The position numbers and the translations under genes are program-made. From JALZUR01 sp965205365 (GTDB lineage Bacteria; Bdellovibrionota; Bdellovibrionia; Bdellovibrionales; UBA1609), in the NCBI GenBank assembly GCA_965205365.1, contig CBDBGT010000005.1, positions 735,961 through 799,960 on the forward strand: 64,000 nt of DNA, given 5' to 3'. This document shows, piece after piece, positions 1 through 8,610 of this stretch. Each line of letters starts with the position of its first letter. Positions within the stretch are counted from its first letter, which is position 1. The notes under the pieces are model-generated. The model did not search any database. It was not told where the DNA came from and saw only the letters and a program-made list of their open reading frames with translations.

Positions 1-312
1 TTTGAAAGAGGGTTGTTTTATATAAAAAATAGTTGGGTTATTAACTATAGGGCGGCATATTTATATTTAGAGGAGCTTAAGGATTTTAAAAGAGCAGGGG
101 AGTTGTTGGAGGAGGCTTCAACCTTAGGTGCTCCGTTTTGGACCAGGTCTTTGGCGTCACGAATGTATAATAGGTCAGGACAATTAGAGCTTAGCTACCG
201 AATTCTTCAAGGCCTTTATCAAGAGGCACCAGATAGCCTTTGGAAAGATGATTTAAGAGGCAGAATGCTTCAAATTGATAAAAAACTAAGAAGTTCAAAG
301 GTATTAGAATAA
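1..312 (+). CDS. C-terminal end of a tetratricopeptide-like repeat protein (partial)
   Basis: The reading frame is open from the first base, so the gene begins before the window; a TTG at 13 is only an internal codon. About 103 residues are visible. They are helical and rich in Leu, Ala, Tyr and Glu. The pattern of YLEELKDFKRAGELLEEA followed by LASRMYNRSGQLELSYRILQGLYQ looks like two TPR-type helix pairs, so a scaffold or assembly role is possible. No catalytic motif is seen. It ends 50 bases before dnaJ on the same strand. The family and the substrate cannot be named from this fragment. Confidence 0.6.
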   Translation, partial: FERGLFYIKNSWVINYRAAYLYLEELKDFKRAGELLEEASTLGAPFWTRSLASRMYNRSGQLELSYRILQGLYQEAPDSLWKDDLRGRMLQIDKKLRSSKVLE

Positions 313-328
313 AAGTATAGTTATAACC

Positions 329-358
329 TTGACCATGAGGAGTTAATTCTCATATTTA
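329..358 (+). promoter_or_regulatory. Possible dnaJ promoter giving a leaderless mRNA
   Basis: TTGACC (329-334) lies 18 bases before TATTTA (353-358), which ends only four bases before the dnaJ ATG. No Shine-Dalgarno sequence precedes that ATG. If this promoter is used, the message would be nearly leaderless. A short inverted repeat, ATGAG-N9-CTCAT, lies between the two boxes. Its arms are not those of the CIRCE heat-shock operator. The call rests on pattern only. Confidence 0.35.
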
Positions 359-362
359 GTTT

Positions 363-1448
363 ATGTCTAAACGTGATTTTTATGAAGTTTTAGGTGTAGA
401 TCGATCTGCAGAGGCTGATGCTATTAAAAAAGCTTATAGAAAAAAGGCACTTCGGTATCATCCTGACAAAAACCCTGGTGATAAAGTTACTGAGGATAAA
501 TTTAAAGAGGCTGCTGAAGCTTATGAAGTTTTAAGCAATTCGGATAAGAAAGCCCGTTATGATCAATATGGTCATGGAGGTGTGGGCAGTGAGGGCTTTT
601 ACAATACATCAGATATTTTTGAAAACTTCTCGGATATTTTTGGGGATTTTTTTTCTGGAGGTGGTCGCAGTAGGTCTGGCCCTGCTCAGGCTAGACCAAA
701 GAGAGGGTCTGATTTAAGGTATCATTTAAACATTGATTTTAAGAATTCTTTAGAAGGAATTAAAACTAACATAGAGTATGAGTCTGAAGAAGACTGTGGG
801 CGTTGTTTTGGAAAAGGTGTGGAGCCAGGAAAGCATGTGCAGACTTGTCAAACTTGTGCCGGTTCAGGTCAAGTTGTTCAAAGGCAAGGCCTTTTTACAA
901 TGGCAACTACTTGTCCAACTTGTCAGGGCGCGGGGCAAATAGTTAAAGATCCATGTATAAAATGTAATGGAAAAAAAAGAGTTCAAAGGTTTAAAAAATT
1001 AGAAGTTAAAGTTCCTGCTGGAGTTGAAGATGGAAATCAACTCAGACTTTCTTCTGAAGGTGATGGTGGTCATTTAGGTGGTGGCAGGGGGGATCTGTAT
1101 GTATTTATTCGAGTTAGTGAGCATAAAAATTATCATAGAGAAGGTTTAGACCTAGTGGGGAGTGTTGAAATTTCTTATTTGCAGTCTATTTTAGGTGCAG
1201 GATTAGAGGTAGCCACTCTTAATGGCACCATTAAAATTGAAATTCCACCAGGAACTCAAAATGCAGATGAGATTCGTGTAAAGAAAGAAGGTTTTGCTTC
1301 TTTAAGAGGGCGAGGAAAAGGCAATTTAAGATTTAAGGTGAAAGTTCAAATGCCAACAGCGCCAACAAAGCAAGAGGTCAAGTTGTTAAAAGAGATTGCT
1401 AAAGCAAAAGGTGAGAACGTAAATGAAAAATCTAGGTGGTTATTTTAA
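363..1448 (+). CDS. dnaJ: DnaJ co-chaperone (Hsp40)
   Basis: DnaJ stimulates the ATPase of DnaK and delivers unfolded cytosolic proteins to it. The 361 residues show the full class I layout. The J domain is at about 5-70 with the HPD motif at 33-35. A Gly/Phe-rich linker follows (GGGRSRSG region). A zinc-finger domain with four CxxCxGxG-type repeats comes next (CGRCFGKG, CQTCAGSG, CPTCQGAG, CIKCNGKK; the last is degenerate). The C-terminal substrate-binding domains complete the protein. Length is close to that of E. coli DnaJ. It lies 81 bases upstream of dnaK on the same strand, in the order dnaJ-dnaK rather than the common grpE-dnaK-dnaJ. The ATG has no clear ribosome binding site. Confidence 0.97.
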   Translation: MSKRDFYEVLGVDRSAEADAIKKAYRKKALRYHPDKNPGDKVTEDKFKEAAEAYEVLSNSDKKARYDQYGHGGVGSEGFYNTSDIFENFSDIFGDFFSGGGRSRSGPAQARPKRGSDLRYHLNIDFKNSLEGIKTNIEYESEEDCGRCFGKGVEPGKHVQTCQTCAGSGQVVQRQGLFTMATTCPTCQGAGQIVKDPCIKCNGKKRVQRFKKLEVKVPAGVEDGNQLRLSSEGDGGHLGGGRGDLYVFIRVSEHKNYHREGLDLVGSVEISYLQSILGAGLEVATLNGTIKIEIPPGTQNADEIRVKKEGFASLRGRGKGNLRFKVKVQMPTAPTKQEVKLLKEIAKAKGENVNEKSRWLF

Positions 1449-1529
1449 GGGCCGACCTTGACGGATTACAAATAAAACACAAGCTATGTTGTATATGAAA
1501 TAGAATTTAGATTTGAGAGGAGAATTAAG

Positions 1530-3437
1530 ATGGGCAAAGTTATTGGAATAGATTTAGGGACAACGAATTCAGTTGTTGCAGTTATGGAAGGGGGGGCGCC
1601 TAAGGTTTTAGTAAATGAAGAAGGATCTAGAACAACGCCTTCAATTGTTGCGTTTACAAAAGAGGGTGAAAAGTTGGTAGGTCAGGTTGCTAAAAGGCAA
1701 GCTGTTACAAATCCTGAAAATACAATATATTCAGCAAAGAGGTTTATTGGGCGTAAGTATGCTGATTTAAAAAATGAAATTGAGCTCATGCCTTTTAAGG
1801 TAGTGGATAAGGGTGATTCTTGCGCTTTTGATATTTCTGGAAAAATGTATTCATCACAAGAGATTGCATCAAGTGTTTTAGGAAAACTTAAAAAGGTTGC
1901 TGAAGATTATTTGGGTCAGGAAGTGACAGAGGCTGTTATTACAGTTCCTGCATATTTTAATGATGCTCAAAGACAGGCAACAAAAGATGCAGGTAAAATT
2001 GCAGGCCTTGAGGTTAAGCGTATTATCAATGAGCCCACTGCGGCTGCTCTCGCATATGGTTTGGATAAGAAGAAAGATCAAAAAATTGTAATTTATGATC
2101 TTGGTGGTGGAACATTTGATGTGTCCATTTTAGAAGTGGGAGGTGATGTAGTCGAAGTTAAAGCTGCCAATGGCAATACTCTTTTAGGTGGTGATAACTT
2201 TGATGTTGTTATTCTTGAGTGGTTAGTTAGTGAGTTTAAAAAAGATCAGGGAATAGATTTAAAAAATGATAAAATGGCTTTGCAAAGGTTAAAAGAAACT
2301 GCAGAAAAAGCTAAAATTGAGCTTAGTACGGCTTTAGAAACGGATATAAACCTTCCGTTTATTACTGCAGATCAGTCAGGCCCGAAACACTTAAATATGA
2401 AACTTTCTCGAGCTAAATTTGATCAATTAACAGCTAGCTTAGTTAAAAAAACTTTGGAACCATGTAAAATTGCTTTAAAAGATTCAGGGCTTAGTTTTTC
2501 TGAAATTGATGAAGTTGTGCTGGTTGGAGGGTCTACAAGAATTCCAGCTATTCAAAAAATGGTTAAAGATTTTTTTGGTAGAGAGCTTAATAAGTCTGTA
2601 AACCCTGATGAAGTGGTGGCTTTAGGTGCTGCTGTTCAAGGTGGTGTTTTAACAGGTGAGGTAAAAGATGTACTCTTATTGGATGTAACACCATTATCAT
2701 TGGGTATTGAAACTTTAGGCGGTGTTTTTACAAAACTTATTGAGAAGAATACAACAATTCCCACTAAAAAATCACAAATTTTTTCAACAGCTGCAGACAA
2801 CCAAACAAATGTTGATGTTCATGTTCTTCAGGGTGAGAGAGAAATGAGTGTGGATAATAAATCCTTAGGGCGCTTTGAGTTAGTGGGTATTCCTTCTGCT
2901 CCAAGAGGAGTGCCTCAGATTGAAGTGACATTTGATGTTGATGCTAATGGAATTATAAGTGTTTCAGCTAAGGATAAAGGAACTGGTAAAGAGCAAGCTA
3001 TTAAAATTACATCTAAGTCCGGTTTATCAGAAGAAGAAATTGCTAAAATGGTTAAAGAAGCAGAGCTTTATGCTGAAGAGGATAAAAAGCGCAAGGATCT
3101 TGTGAATACTAGAAACCAACTTGATAGCTTAGTGTATCAGCTTGAAAAGTTGATATCCGAGAACAAAGAAAAGCTTGCATCAGAAGAGATGACTAAAGCA
3201 GAGGAGGCTATGGTTACAGCCAAAGAAACTTTGGCAAAAGAAGGTGCTACAGCTGAAGATTATAACGGTGATATTGAAAGATTGACAAATATTAGTCATG
3301 GTTTAAGCACTGCTCTTTATGAGAGTCAAAAAGACTCTAAGGGAGCAGCACCAGAGCCAGAAGGTGAGGATACTCCTCCACAACAGGGTAGAGGAAAAGA
3401 TGATGCTATTGATGCAGATTTTAAAGATGTAAACTAA
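1530..3437 (+). CDS. dnaK: DnaK chaperone (Hsp70)
   Basis: DnaK is an ATP-driven chaperone for folding and stress recovery in the cytoplasm, working with DnaJ and GrpE. The 635 residues match the usual length. The nucleotide-binding domain fills about the first 380 residues, with IGIDLGTTNS near the start, the phosphate loop YDLGGGTFDVSIL, and VLVGGSTRIP. The substrate-binding domain follows (VTPLSLGIETLGG, then the beta domain). The helical lid ends in a Pro/Glu-rich tail and DDAIDADFKDVN, the usual bacterial DnaK terminus. A strong ribosome binding site (GAGAGGAGA) precedes the ATG. It probably shares transcription with dnaJ. No grpE is visible in this window. Confidence 0.99.
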   Translation: MGKVIGIDLGTTNSVVAVMEGGAPKVLVNEEGSRTTPSIVAFTKEGEKLVGQVAKRQAVTNPENTIYSAKRFIGRKYADLKNEIELMPFKVVDKGDSCAFDISGKMYSSQEIASSVLGKLKKVAEDYLGQEVTEAVITVPAYFNDAQRQATKDAGKIAGLEVKRIINEPTAAALAYGLDKKKDQKIVIYDLGGGTFDVSILEVGGDVVEVKAANGNTLLGGDNFDVVILEWLVSEFKKDQGIDLKNDKMALQRLKETAEKAKIELSTALETDINLPFITADQSGPKHLNMKLSRAKFDQLTASLVKKTLEPCKIALKDSGLSFSEIDEVVLVGGSTRIPAIQKMVKDFFGRELNKSVNPDEVVALGAAVQGGVLTGEVKDVLLLDVTPLSLGIETLGGVFTKLIEKNTTIPTKKSQIFSTAADNQTNVDVHVLQGEREMSVDNKSLGRFELVGIPSAPRGVPQIEVTFDVDANGIISVSAKDKGTGKEQAIKITSKSGLSEEEIAKMVKEAELYAEEDKKRKDLVNTRNQLDSLVYQLEKLISENKEKLASEEMTKAEEAMVTAKETLAKEGATAEDYNGDIERLTNISHGLSTALYESQKDSKGAAPEPEGEDTPPQQGRGKDDAIDADFKDVN

Positions 3438-3625
3438 TACTTAAGAGCGTGGTGAGGGGGTTCGTGTTTTACAAAACATCACATGAAAGATTTTTAGGTT
3501 TAGCCATTATTTTGTAAGAAAATACCTTCGTCATTAAATGGCACTGTTGCACATGAGGGCTTAGCCTAGACCAACAACTTAAAAATCTTTACCCACCCAT
3601 TCTAAAATAAATTTGTTTTAATATA

Positions 3626-4650
3626 ACCTGAGTTCGAACTTTTTAAACCTACTGAAGCAGCCTTTCTTCAAGTACTTCAAAGTCTAATAGAGAGTTTTCT
3701 TGGACGCAAACAGTACGCCGTTAGTGCCGAGAGTAAATTTACCACAAAGTTTTTTGGGCTTCGGTGTCTTGAGTGCTCAAGGTGAAATTCCTCCTTTAAA
3801 ATCCCAAAAGCAGTTTCAACAATGTACCTTTTTCTCAGAAGTAGTTTATCAAAAAGAGGAACAAACTTATTTTTCATATTGGATTTAAGATTTGTTATGA
3901 CTTAAACCCCTTTACTCATCAATTTTTCAAATGGCTTTTGGGATATATATCCTTTGTCTCTAAACAATTTTTCAAAAATATTTTCAACTAAACCCTCTAC
4001 AGGCTTTGTATCATGGACGTTTCCTGGGGTCATAGTGAAGTTTAGGAGCTCTCCTTTATGAGAAATAATGATATGAACTTTAAAACCAAAGAGAACCAGC
4101 CCATTGTTGATTTTTTACGTTTTCAAGGCCCCTTAAAGGTTTTATGGCCACTGATTCTTTTGTTATTACAAACAACAATGGGACTGGAGTCTACAACAGA
4201 TATTCCTGTGCAAATATTTGATTGCATAAGTGAGTGTAAAAAAATGAAAATTTGAGGTGCTAAAGATTTTTTAAGTTCTACAAACCTATTGTAGGAGAAG
4301 AGTTTTGGAAAATAAGGTTTTAGAAATTTTTGAACATAACCTGGTATAGAAAGCTTTAAAATTTCTGAAGCCAGAAAACTGGAACAACAAACAGATGGTG
4401 ATGACTTCAGATTCAGGTAACCCAGGGGGAAAACCCCTCTTCCTTTTGCTGGGTGTGAGTTTGTGCTGTTCGTAATTTAGTCCTAAAATAAAGTCGTCAA
4501 CAAGAGTAAAAACTTCTACAATTTGATTCTCTTTGATCATTCCCGGCTCCTTTTTGCAGATCAGTAAAAAACAACTAAATCTTACAAAAGGCTTAAGGTG
4601 ATTTTTTATTTATCCAGCACTTAGGTTCTGAAAAAAGTTCAAACTCGGGT
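3626..4650 (-). mobile_element. Decayed IS982-family insertion sequence
   Basis: The element is bounded by imperfect inverted repeats: ACCTGAGTTCGAACTTTTT at 3626 and, read from the right end at 4650, ACCCGAGTTTGAACTTTTT (two mismatches in 19). The roughly 1,025-bp size fits the family. The transposase inside is on the minus strand and broken. The flanks share only TATA, which is too short and too AT-rich here to be trusted as a target duplication. Related solo ends occur near 14262 and 48519, and a related MITE lies at 22230. Confidence 0.8.
3677..4540 (-). pseudogene. IS982-family transposase, frameshifted and stop-containing
   Basis: Pieces of one DDE transposase can be read in order on the minus strand. 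An N-terminal part starts at 4540 (after AAGGAGCCGGGA) with LPESEVITICLLFQFSGFRN. A shifted frame then gives FPKLFSYNRFVEL. Next come VDSSPIVVCNNKRISGHK, which carries the first catalytic Asp, and TMTPGNVHDTKPVEGL. After DKGYISQKPFEKLMSKGV an in-frame TAA follows, and then KLLLRKRYIVETAFGILKEE, which carries the catalytic Glu region and EHSRHRS. These motifs are typical of IS982 transposases. At least two frameshifts and one stop make it inactive. Confidence 0.85.
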
Positions 4651-4651
4651 T

Positions 4652-5128
4652 ATACTAAGGACGATTAGAGTTGAGTCAATTCGCCTTTTGAATGACTTTA
4701 TTTTTTACTCGAACAGATTCAACTATTCCAATTGAAATACTTGCATTTGGCCATTTTATTTCTCAAATAAACATAAGTGTTAAAGTTACTAGCTTACAAA
4801 TTCTTGTAAAGAAAAAAAATGAGTCACTACATTTTAGGCTTTAAGTTTTTTAACTTTGTTTGGCCATTATATTTGAACTCAATTGGGATTTTTTTAAAGA
4901 GGTGTCGAAATCAGGATAAAATGTAAGCTATGTGTCAGGACGGACATAGGCATGAGACACAAAATTTTCTAACAGTGTTAATCTTGGGTTTTAGACTCTG
5001 TGTATAACATCAGCTACTAAAGTCTAAATTCAATTTGAATATTAAAAAACTATTTTTTTTAATTCATATGGTTAGGTAGAGTGTTAGCATTGAGTTTATG
5101 CGATATAAAAAAATAAAGGGGTATTCAT
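4652..5128. other. Intergenic stretch without a recognisable gene
   Basis: The 477 bases between the IS982 relic and the split lipoprotein gene contain only short, AT-rich frames on both strands. The last part carries the lipoprotein's ribosome binding site (AAAGGGGT before ATTCATATG). No RNA gene, hairpin with a T run, or transposase remnant was recognised. Confidence 0.5.
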
Positions 5129-5212
5129 ATGAATAAAATCATTCAATTACTGTTGGTTACAATTACCGTATTGAGTTTAGTTGCTTGTGGAGCTAGTAAG
5201 CCTGATCCTGAT

Positions 5213-6340
5213 CTGACTTTTACCCACAAATCATAAGTTATTACCTGTTTTAATATCATTAAATTTTATCATCGCCCTCCACAGAACTTGTTGGCCTGGA
5301 GGTGGGTCAGAGTTCCTTGCTAAATAACCTCCTAGTCTTGCAAACGATTTTACAAATTTTGCCAAGCTATCATTTGCTCCTAATAACCTGCCTGACTGCT
5401 CTTCTAATTTTGATAACAAAACTTGTTCCTCTTTTGTAAAACAGTGATCTGCATTTACTTCGCAATCAACTCTAGAAATCTTTGAAATCCAAAATATTCG
5501 CCAAGCTAAAACACTCGTAAACGCTACATACTTTTTGATCCTCTCTAAACTCCTTAAACGACTTTTCTCTACACTAAAACCTGATTTTAACGTCTTAAAA
5601 TACACTTCTATATTCCAACGAAGTTTATACCAGTTCACTTTCTCTTCCTTGATGTACACCTATCATGAACTCCACGAATTAAAAAGTTTGTACCAAAACT
5701 GATACAATTAAAAAATAACTCATACATATCCGCACCTCGGTCACAAATGTGCACTTGCTTTTCAGCTTTTCTTATTTTTCTTCTGTTTTTAGAATCACGA
5801 GACCACATTTTTTCATTCACTAAACCTAAAGGAACTCCCCTTTTACTTCATAGAGCAAGAGATGAATGTATCATTAAACCTGGTGTATCGTACTCTTTAC
5901 CATTTCGATGATCTATGTAGGACCCTAAGTATCCTGCGTTGCCTTGAAAGACTTTATTTTTTGAGAAAGTTATTTCACTTGAGTCATGTAAAATTAAAGA
6001 CATATCATTTTCATCTAGAGCATTCATTCTGTTGAGCGTTTGTTTTATGTGAGGTTTGAGAATTTCTTCAGCCTGAAAGTTGTCATTATCAAAGAATCTA
6101 TAAGCCGCCTTAGAAGATTTCCAATCTTGGCATGAAAAAGAGATAGACTCACCATTATTTTTACTGAAAGCCTCAGCAAGGTATTCAAGTCTGTGGTTAA
6201 GTCCTTTATCACCAAGTTGAGGATTTTTAAATTCATTTTTAATATTCACAAAAACTCCAATTCTTAAAATCAATTTGGAGTTTAATATTATTTTGATTTT
6301 AAAATTATAAAACCTAGACCTATTTGTGGGTAAAAGTCAG
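5213..6340 (-). mobile_element. IS4-family (Tn5/IS50-like) insertion sequence, internally deleted
   Basis: The 1,128-bp element has perfect 19-bp inverted ends, CTGACTTTTACCCACAAAT at 5213-5231 and its complement at 6322-6340. It is flanked by exact 9-bp direct repeats, GATCCTGAT, at 5204-5212 and 6341-6349. The transposase is on the minus strand. It lacks roughly 100 residues between the second Asp region and the Glu region, so this copy is shorter than typical members. It lies inside the DUF1566 lipoprotein gene. The clean ends and duplications suggest a recent insertion. Confidence 0.93.
5231..6273 (-). pseudogene. IS4-family transposase, broken
   Basis: The N-terminal part (from 6273) reads LGDKGLNHRLEYLAEAFS, QDWKSSKAAYRFFDND and LILHDSSEITFS; the last holds the first catalytic Asp. 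It stops at an in-frame TGA at 5848-5850. The same frame continues with GVPLGLVNEKMWSRDS and ICDRGADMYELF (second Asp). After LIRGVHDRC the frame ends. In another frame VNWYKLRWNIEVYFKTLKSG carries the Glu of the YREK-type motif, and a Tn5-like C-terminal region follows. The segment normally joining the two parts is missing. The copy cannot make an active enzyme as it stands. Confidence 0.88.
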
Positions 6341-7172
6341 GATCCTGATCCATGTCTTGGCTCTTCCCTCTTACCGGGTATTGTGTGTGAGGGTGGAGCA
6401 ATTTATCTTGGAAGCCTTAGCCCTGGTGCCACTAGTGGTAGTGGAACAGATCACTATATGACCACCCCTGGGGGTTGTGGAGATATTCCATCAGCAAGTA
6501 TTTCGGGGGTTTGGGGGTAAACTCTTATGCAGAAAATGATTTTAAAGTGGCTTGTTCTGGTACTACTGATAGTTTACGTAAAGATTGGAATAATAATTCA
6601 CAGAATTACTACGATATTCCAGAACTAGTAAATTATATATTAACTTCTGGGACTGGTCATGGTGAAATTAATGAAGATTTAAATTATGGTTCGGCTAATA
6701 CAGATGTAATTGTTGCCATTACTTTATTGTCTCAAAGGGGTTATCATGGAGCAGCAAGGTACTGTGATAAGCTTGTTTATGGTGGTTATGGTGATTGGCA
6801 TTTACCTAATCGTTATGAGCTTAATTTAATGTACATAAATCGCTCTGCTATTCCAGGTTTAGATCAAAGTGGTAATTGTTATTGGTCTTCTACGGAGGTC
6901 AGCAGTTTTAGTACGTGGACCCAGCGGCTCTCTGATGGCGGTCAGCATTATGGCAATAAGATTAGCAACTGGTTAGTGCGCTGTGTGCGGCGGTTTTGAG
7001 GCCTGAAGGGCTCATGAGTTCTTTAGCCCTTTAGTTCTTTTATTTTAGAGGCACGCTTTTGAGTAAATGAAAAATTGTTTACTCAGCGATATTTTATGGT
7101 AAAGAAAGTTATAGTAAAATATAAACACTTACCAATTTATATAAGCACTGCCGTTATCGAGGCCTGGAGACT

Positions 7173-7328
7173 GGTTACTTAAGAAGATCAATCTCTGAAA
7201 CAGCCATGTATCGTTTTAAGGGTATTTTTGGAGGAGCTTTAAGCTCTAGGGAGTTTAAGAGTCAGTTTAATAAAAGCTGCTATTAAATGTAAGATTTTAA
7301 ACAAATTTTTATGCCCATCTTCTTTGTA
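7173..7328 (+). pseudogene. Relic of an IS5-type transposase C-terminus
   Basis: The plus strand reads GYLRRSISETAMYRFKGIFG followed by GALSSREFKSQ. After a one-base shift it reads IKAAIKCKILNKFLCPSSL and a stop. The pattern RRS-x-ETAMYRFK-xIFG-x-LSxRxFxxQ, then I-K-ILN, is the familiar end of IS5-group DDE transposases. Only about 50 residues survive, and no ends are recognisable. It occupies the middle of the gap between the split lipoprotein and the next gene. The remaining bases of that gap (7000-7172 and 7329-7457) show nothing else. Confidence 0.6.
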
Positions 7329-7457
7329 AAATTTAAATCACAGAACCAATGGCTTTATGTGCAACAACGCCCCATTAAATTATAGTTTTAATATTCGTAG
7401 AGAAAAAGGCTATGGGTTCATCAATACCACAGCCTTAAATTATTGTAAGTTGAATAT

Positions 7458-7688
7458 TTATTTTGTTGAGGTATTAACAACATAAATTTTATAAACCGAA
7501 CTCCCTATAATGTCGAATGGATTATAAGAGTGACGTATATATAAGTCTTTAACGCCTAGATTTAAATCTTTTGATATAATTGACTCTAAGGATAATAAAT
7601 TTATTTCTCCATACTTAGTTTTATAAGTTCTTGTTTCGCCTGCAAAAACATGAGAACTCATTAAAATCATTAATAAAATAACTTTCAT
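7458..7688 (-). CDS. Small secreted protein of unknown function
   Basis: The 76 residues begin with a short Sec signal peptide (MKVILLMILMSSHVFA, cleavage expected before GETRTY). The mature part would be about 60 residues. It has alternating hydrophobic and polar residues (KTKYGEINLLSLESIISKDL) and no motif I recognise. AAAGGAAG precedes the ATG at good spacing. It follows the 181-residue secreted protein on the same strand with a 34-base gap, so the two are probably cotranscribed. The location would be the periplasm or outside the cell; the function is unknown. Confidence 0.6.
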   Translation of the reverse strand: MKVILLMILMSSHVFAGETRTYKTKYGEINLLSLESIISKDLNLGVKDLYIRHSYNPFDIIGSSVYKIYVVNTSTK

Positions 7689-7722
7689 TTCTATCTTCCT
7701 TTGGTGTTAATTTTAAGGTTAT

Positions 7723-8268
7723 TTAAAATTCGCAAGATAATGCAATAAATTCAACATAGTCATCTCGATTAAGCTGATCTTTAAAAACCAACCTATGTTC
7801 TTTGAAAAAAGATACGGATTTAATATTTTCAAAGGCATCAACAATATCACTGCCCTGAAAACCTGTAATTGAATCATATCTAGTGTAATAACTTAATCCT
7901 ATGTACTCTCTATCATATTTAGTAATAGTAGTTATGCCACGGCTGCCATCGTAGTAAGATGCAAAGACTCTTCCATTGTTTTTGTTAATTTGACTCTCTG
8001 ATAGTTGTATTGATGAATAAACACGGAATTCACCATTTTTAAAATTAGGAAATTTTGTTTCCCATTGTCCATACCGAAGCTCATATAAACCACTTTTTTC
8101 CACAATGTCATAGAGCTCCATTGTACATCCGGTCATCTCTTTAACTTTAGGTGTACTGCCAAAATTAGTTGTGTAGACTCGCTTAACAAGTTTATAATCA
8201 CTTGCATAAGTACCTAATGAGCAGCTTAGCAAAGCCAGTGTGACAAATAAAAACTTAAAATATTTCAT
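7723..8268 (-). CDS. Secreted protein of unknown function
   Basis: The 181 residues start with a signal peptide (MKYFKFLFVTLALLSCSLGTYA, likely cleaved before SDYKL). LLSC could be read as a weak lipobox, but the position before the Cys pair does not fit the consensus well. The mature part is rich in Tyr, Ser and Asp, with likely beta structure and three Cys in total (two outside the signal). No domain was recognised. It precedes the 76-residue secreted protein on the same strand. A periplasmic or surface role is inferred only from the signal peptide. Confidence 0.65.
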   Translation of the reverse strand: MKYFKFLFVTLALLSCSLGTYASDYKLVKRVYTTNFGSTPKVKEMTGCTMELYDIVEKSGLYELRYGQWETKFPNFKNGEFRVYSSIQLSESQINKNNGRVFASYYDGSRGITTITKYDREYIGLSYYTRYDSITGFQGSDIVDAFENIKSVSFFKEHRLVFKDQLNRDDYVEFIALSCEF

Positions 8269-8500
8269 AACTTCTCCATTTATACTTTAATGTTATACAA
8301 GACTACAGCAAAAACCTTGCCAATTAATATTTGGAACCAAGGTGCTTTAGGTAGCCCGAATTGGAAGTTATGACATCCACAGGTGGCTGCTCAAACTGCG
8401 ATCTATCCCATGCTCGAGTCCACGAATGGGAGCTTGGAGTTTTAAAAGCACCTCGTTCTTGGAATTTTTACAAGGAAGGGCTGTGAGGTGACATTTTGTG

Positions 8501-8610
8501 CCCTCTTTCCTTAATTTGTTGCCACTAGACTAAGTAGTTAAAATCGTTAAGAACGTATTTATAATTTAAATACCCATGTCTTGGTAACTTTTTTAGGATA
8601 GAACTCATTT
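8501..8610. repeat. Copy 1 of a roughly 110-bp dispersed intergenic repeat
   Basis: This stretch matches 24801-24910 almost exactly over its first 45 bases (CCCTCTTTCC, TTAATTTGTTGCCACTAG, CTAAGTAGTTAAAAT) and loosely over the rest, to GGATAGAACT. Shorter related copies lie at 23484 and 30408. No coding frame spans it. It sits in the 648-base gap 8269-8916, where I found no gene; a short open stretch at about 8341-8486 is not recognisable. Confidence 0.7.

Larger units (their letters stand above)
5129..6999 (+). pseudogene. DUF1566 lipoprotein split by an IS4-family insertion and a frameshift
   Basis: The 5' part (5129-5212) encodes a lipoprotein signal peptide, MNKIIQLLLVTITVLSLVAC, then GASKPDPD. 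The frame then runs into the IS. The rest resumes at 6350 (PCLGSSLLPG), because the nine bases GATCCTGAT are present on both sides and keep the frame. A second lesion lies between two G5 runs at about 6505-6517: the first frame stops at SISGVWG, and the continuation is one base off (GVNSYAENDFKVACSGTTDSL). The C-terminal part is a DUF1566/Lcl_C domain: DWHLPNRYELNLMY, CYWSSTEV and the final VRCVRRF. Such proteins are usually outer-membrane or cell-surface lipoproteins of unknown function. The intact precursor would be about 245 residues. Confidence 0.88.

Noticed and set aside
335..353. ATGAG-N9-CTCAT repeat as a CIRCE/HrcA operator
   Set aside because: Spacer length matches CIRCE, but the arms are not the conserved TTAGCACTC/GAGTGCTAA, and only five bases pair.
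3622..4654. TATA on both sides of the IS982 relic as a target duplication
   Set aside because: Four AT-rich bases in AT-rich DNA are expected by chance; the flanks do not match further.
8341..8486. Short open frame containing TGGCSNCDLSHARVHEW
   Set aside because: No start with a ribosome binding site, no recognised family, and it ends after a few dozen codons; it may be a relic but cannot be supported.
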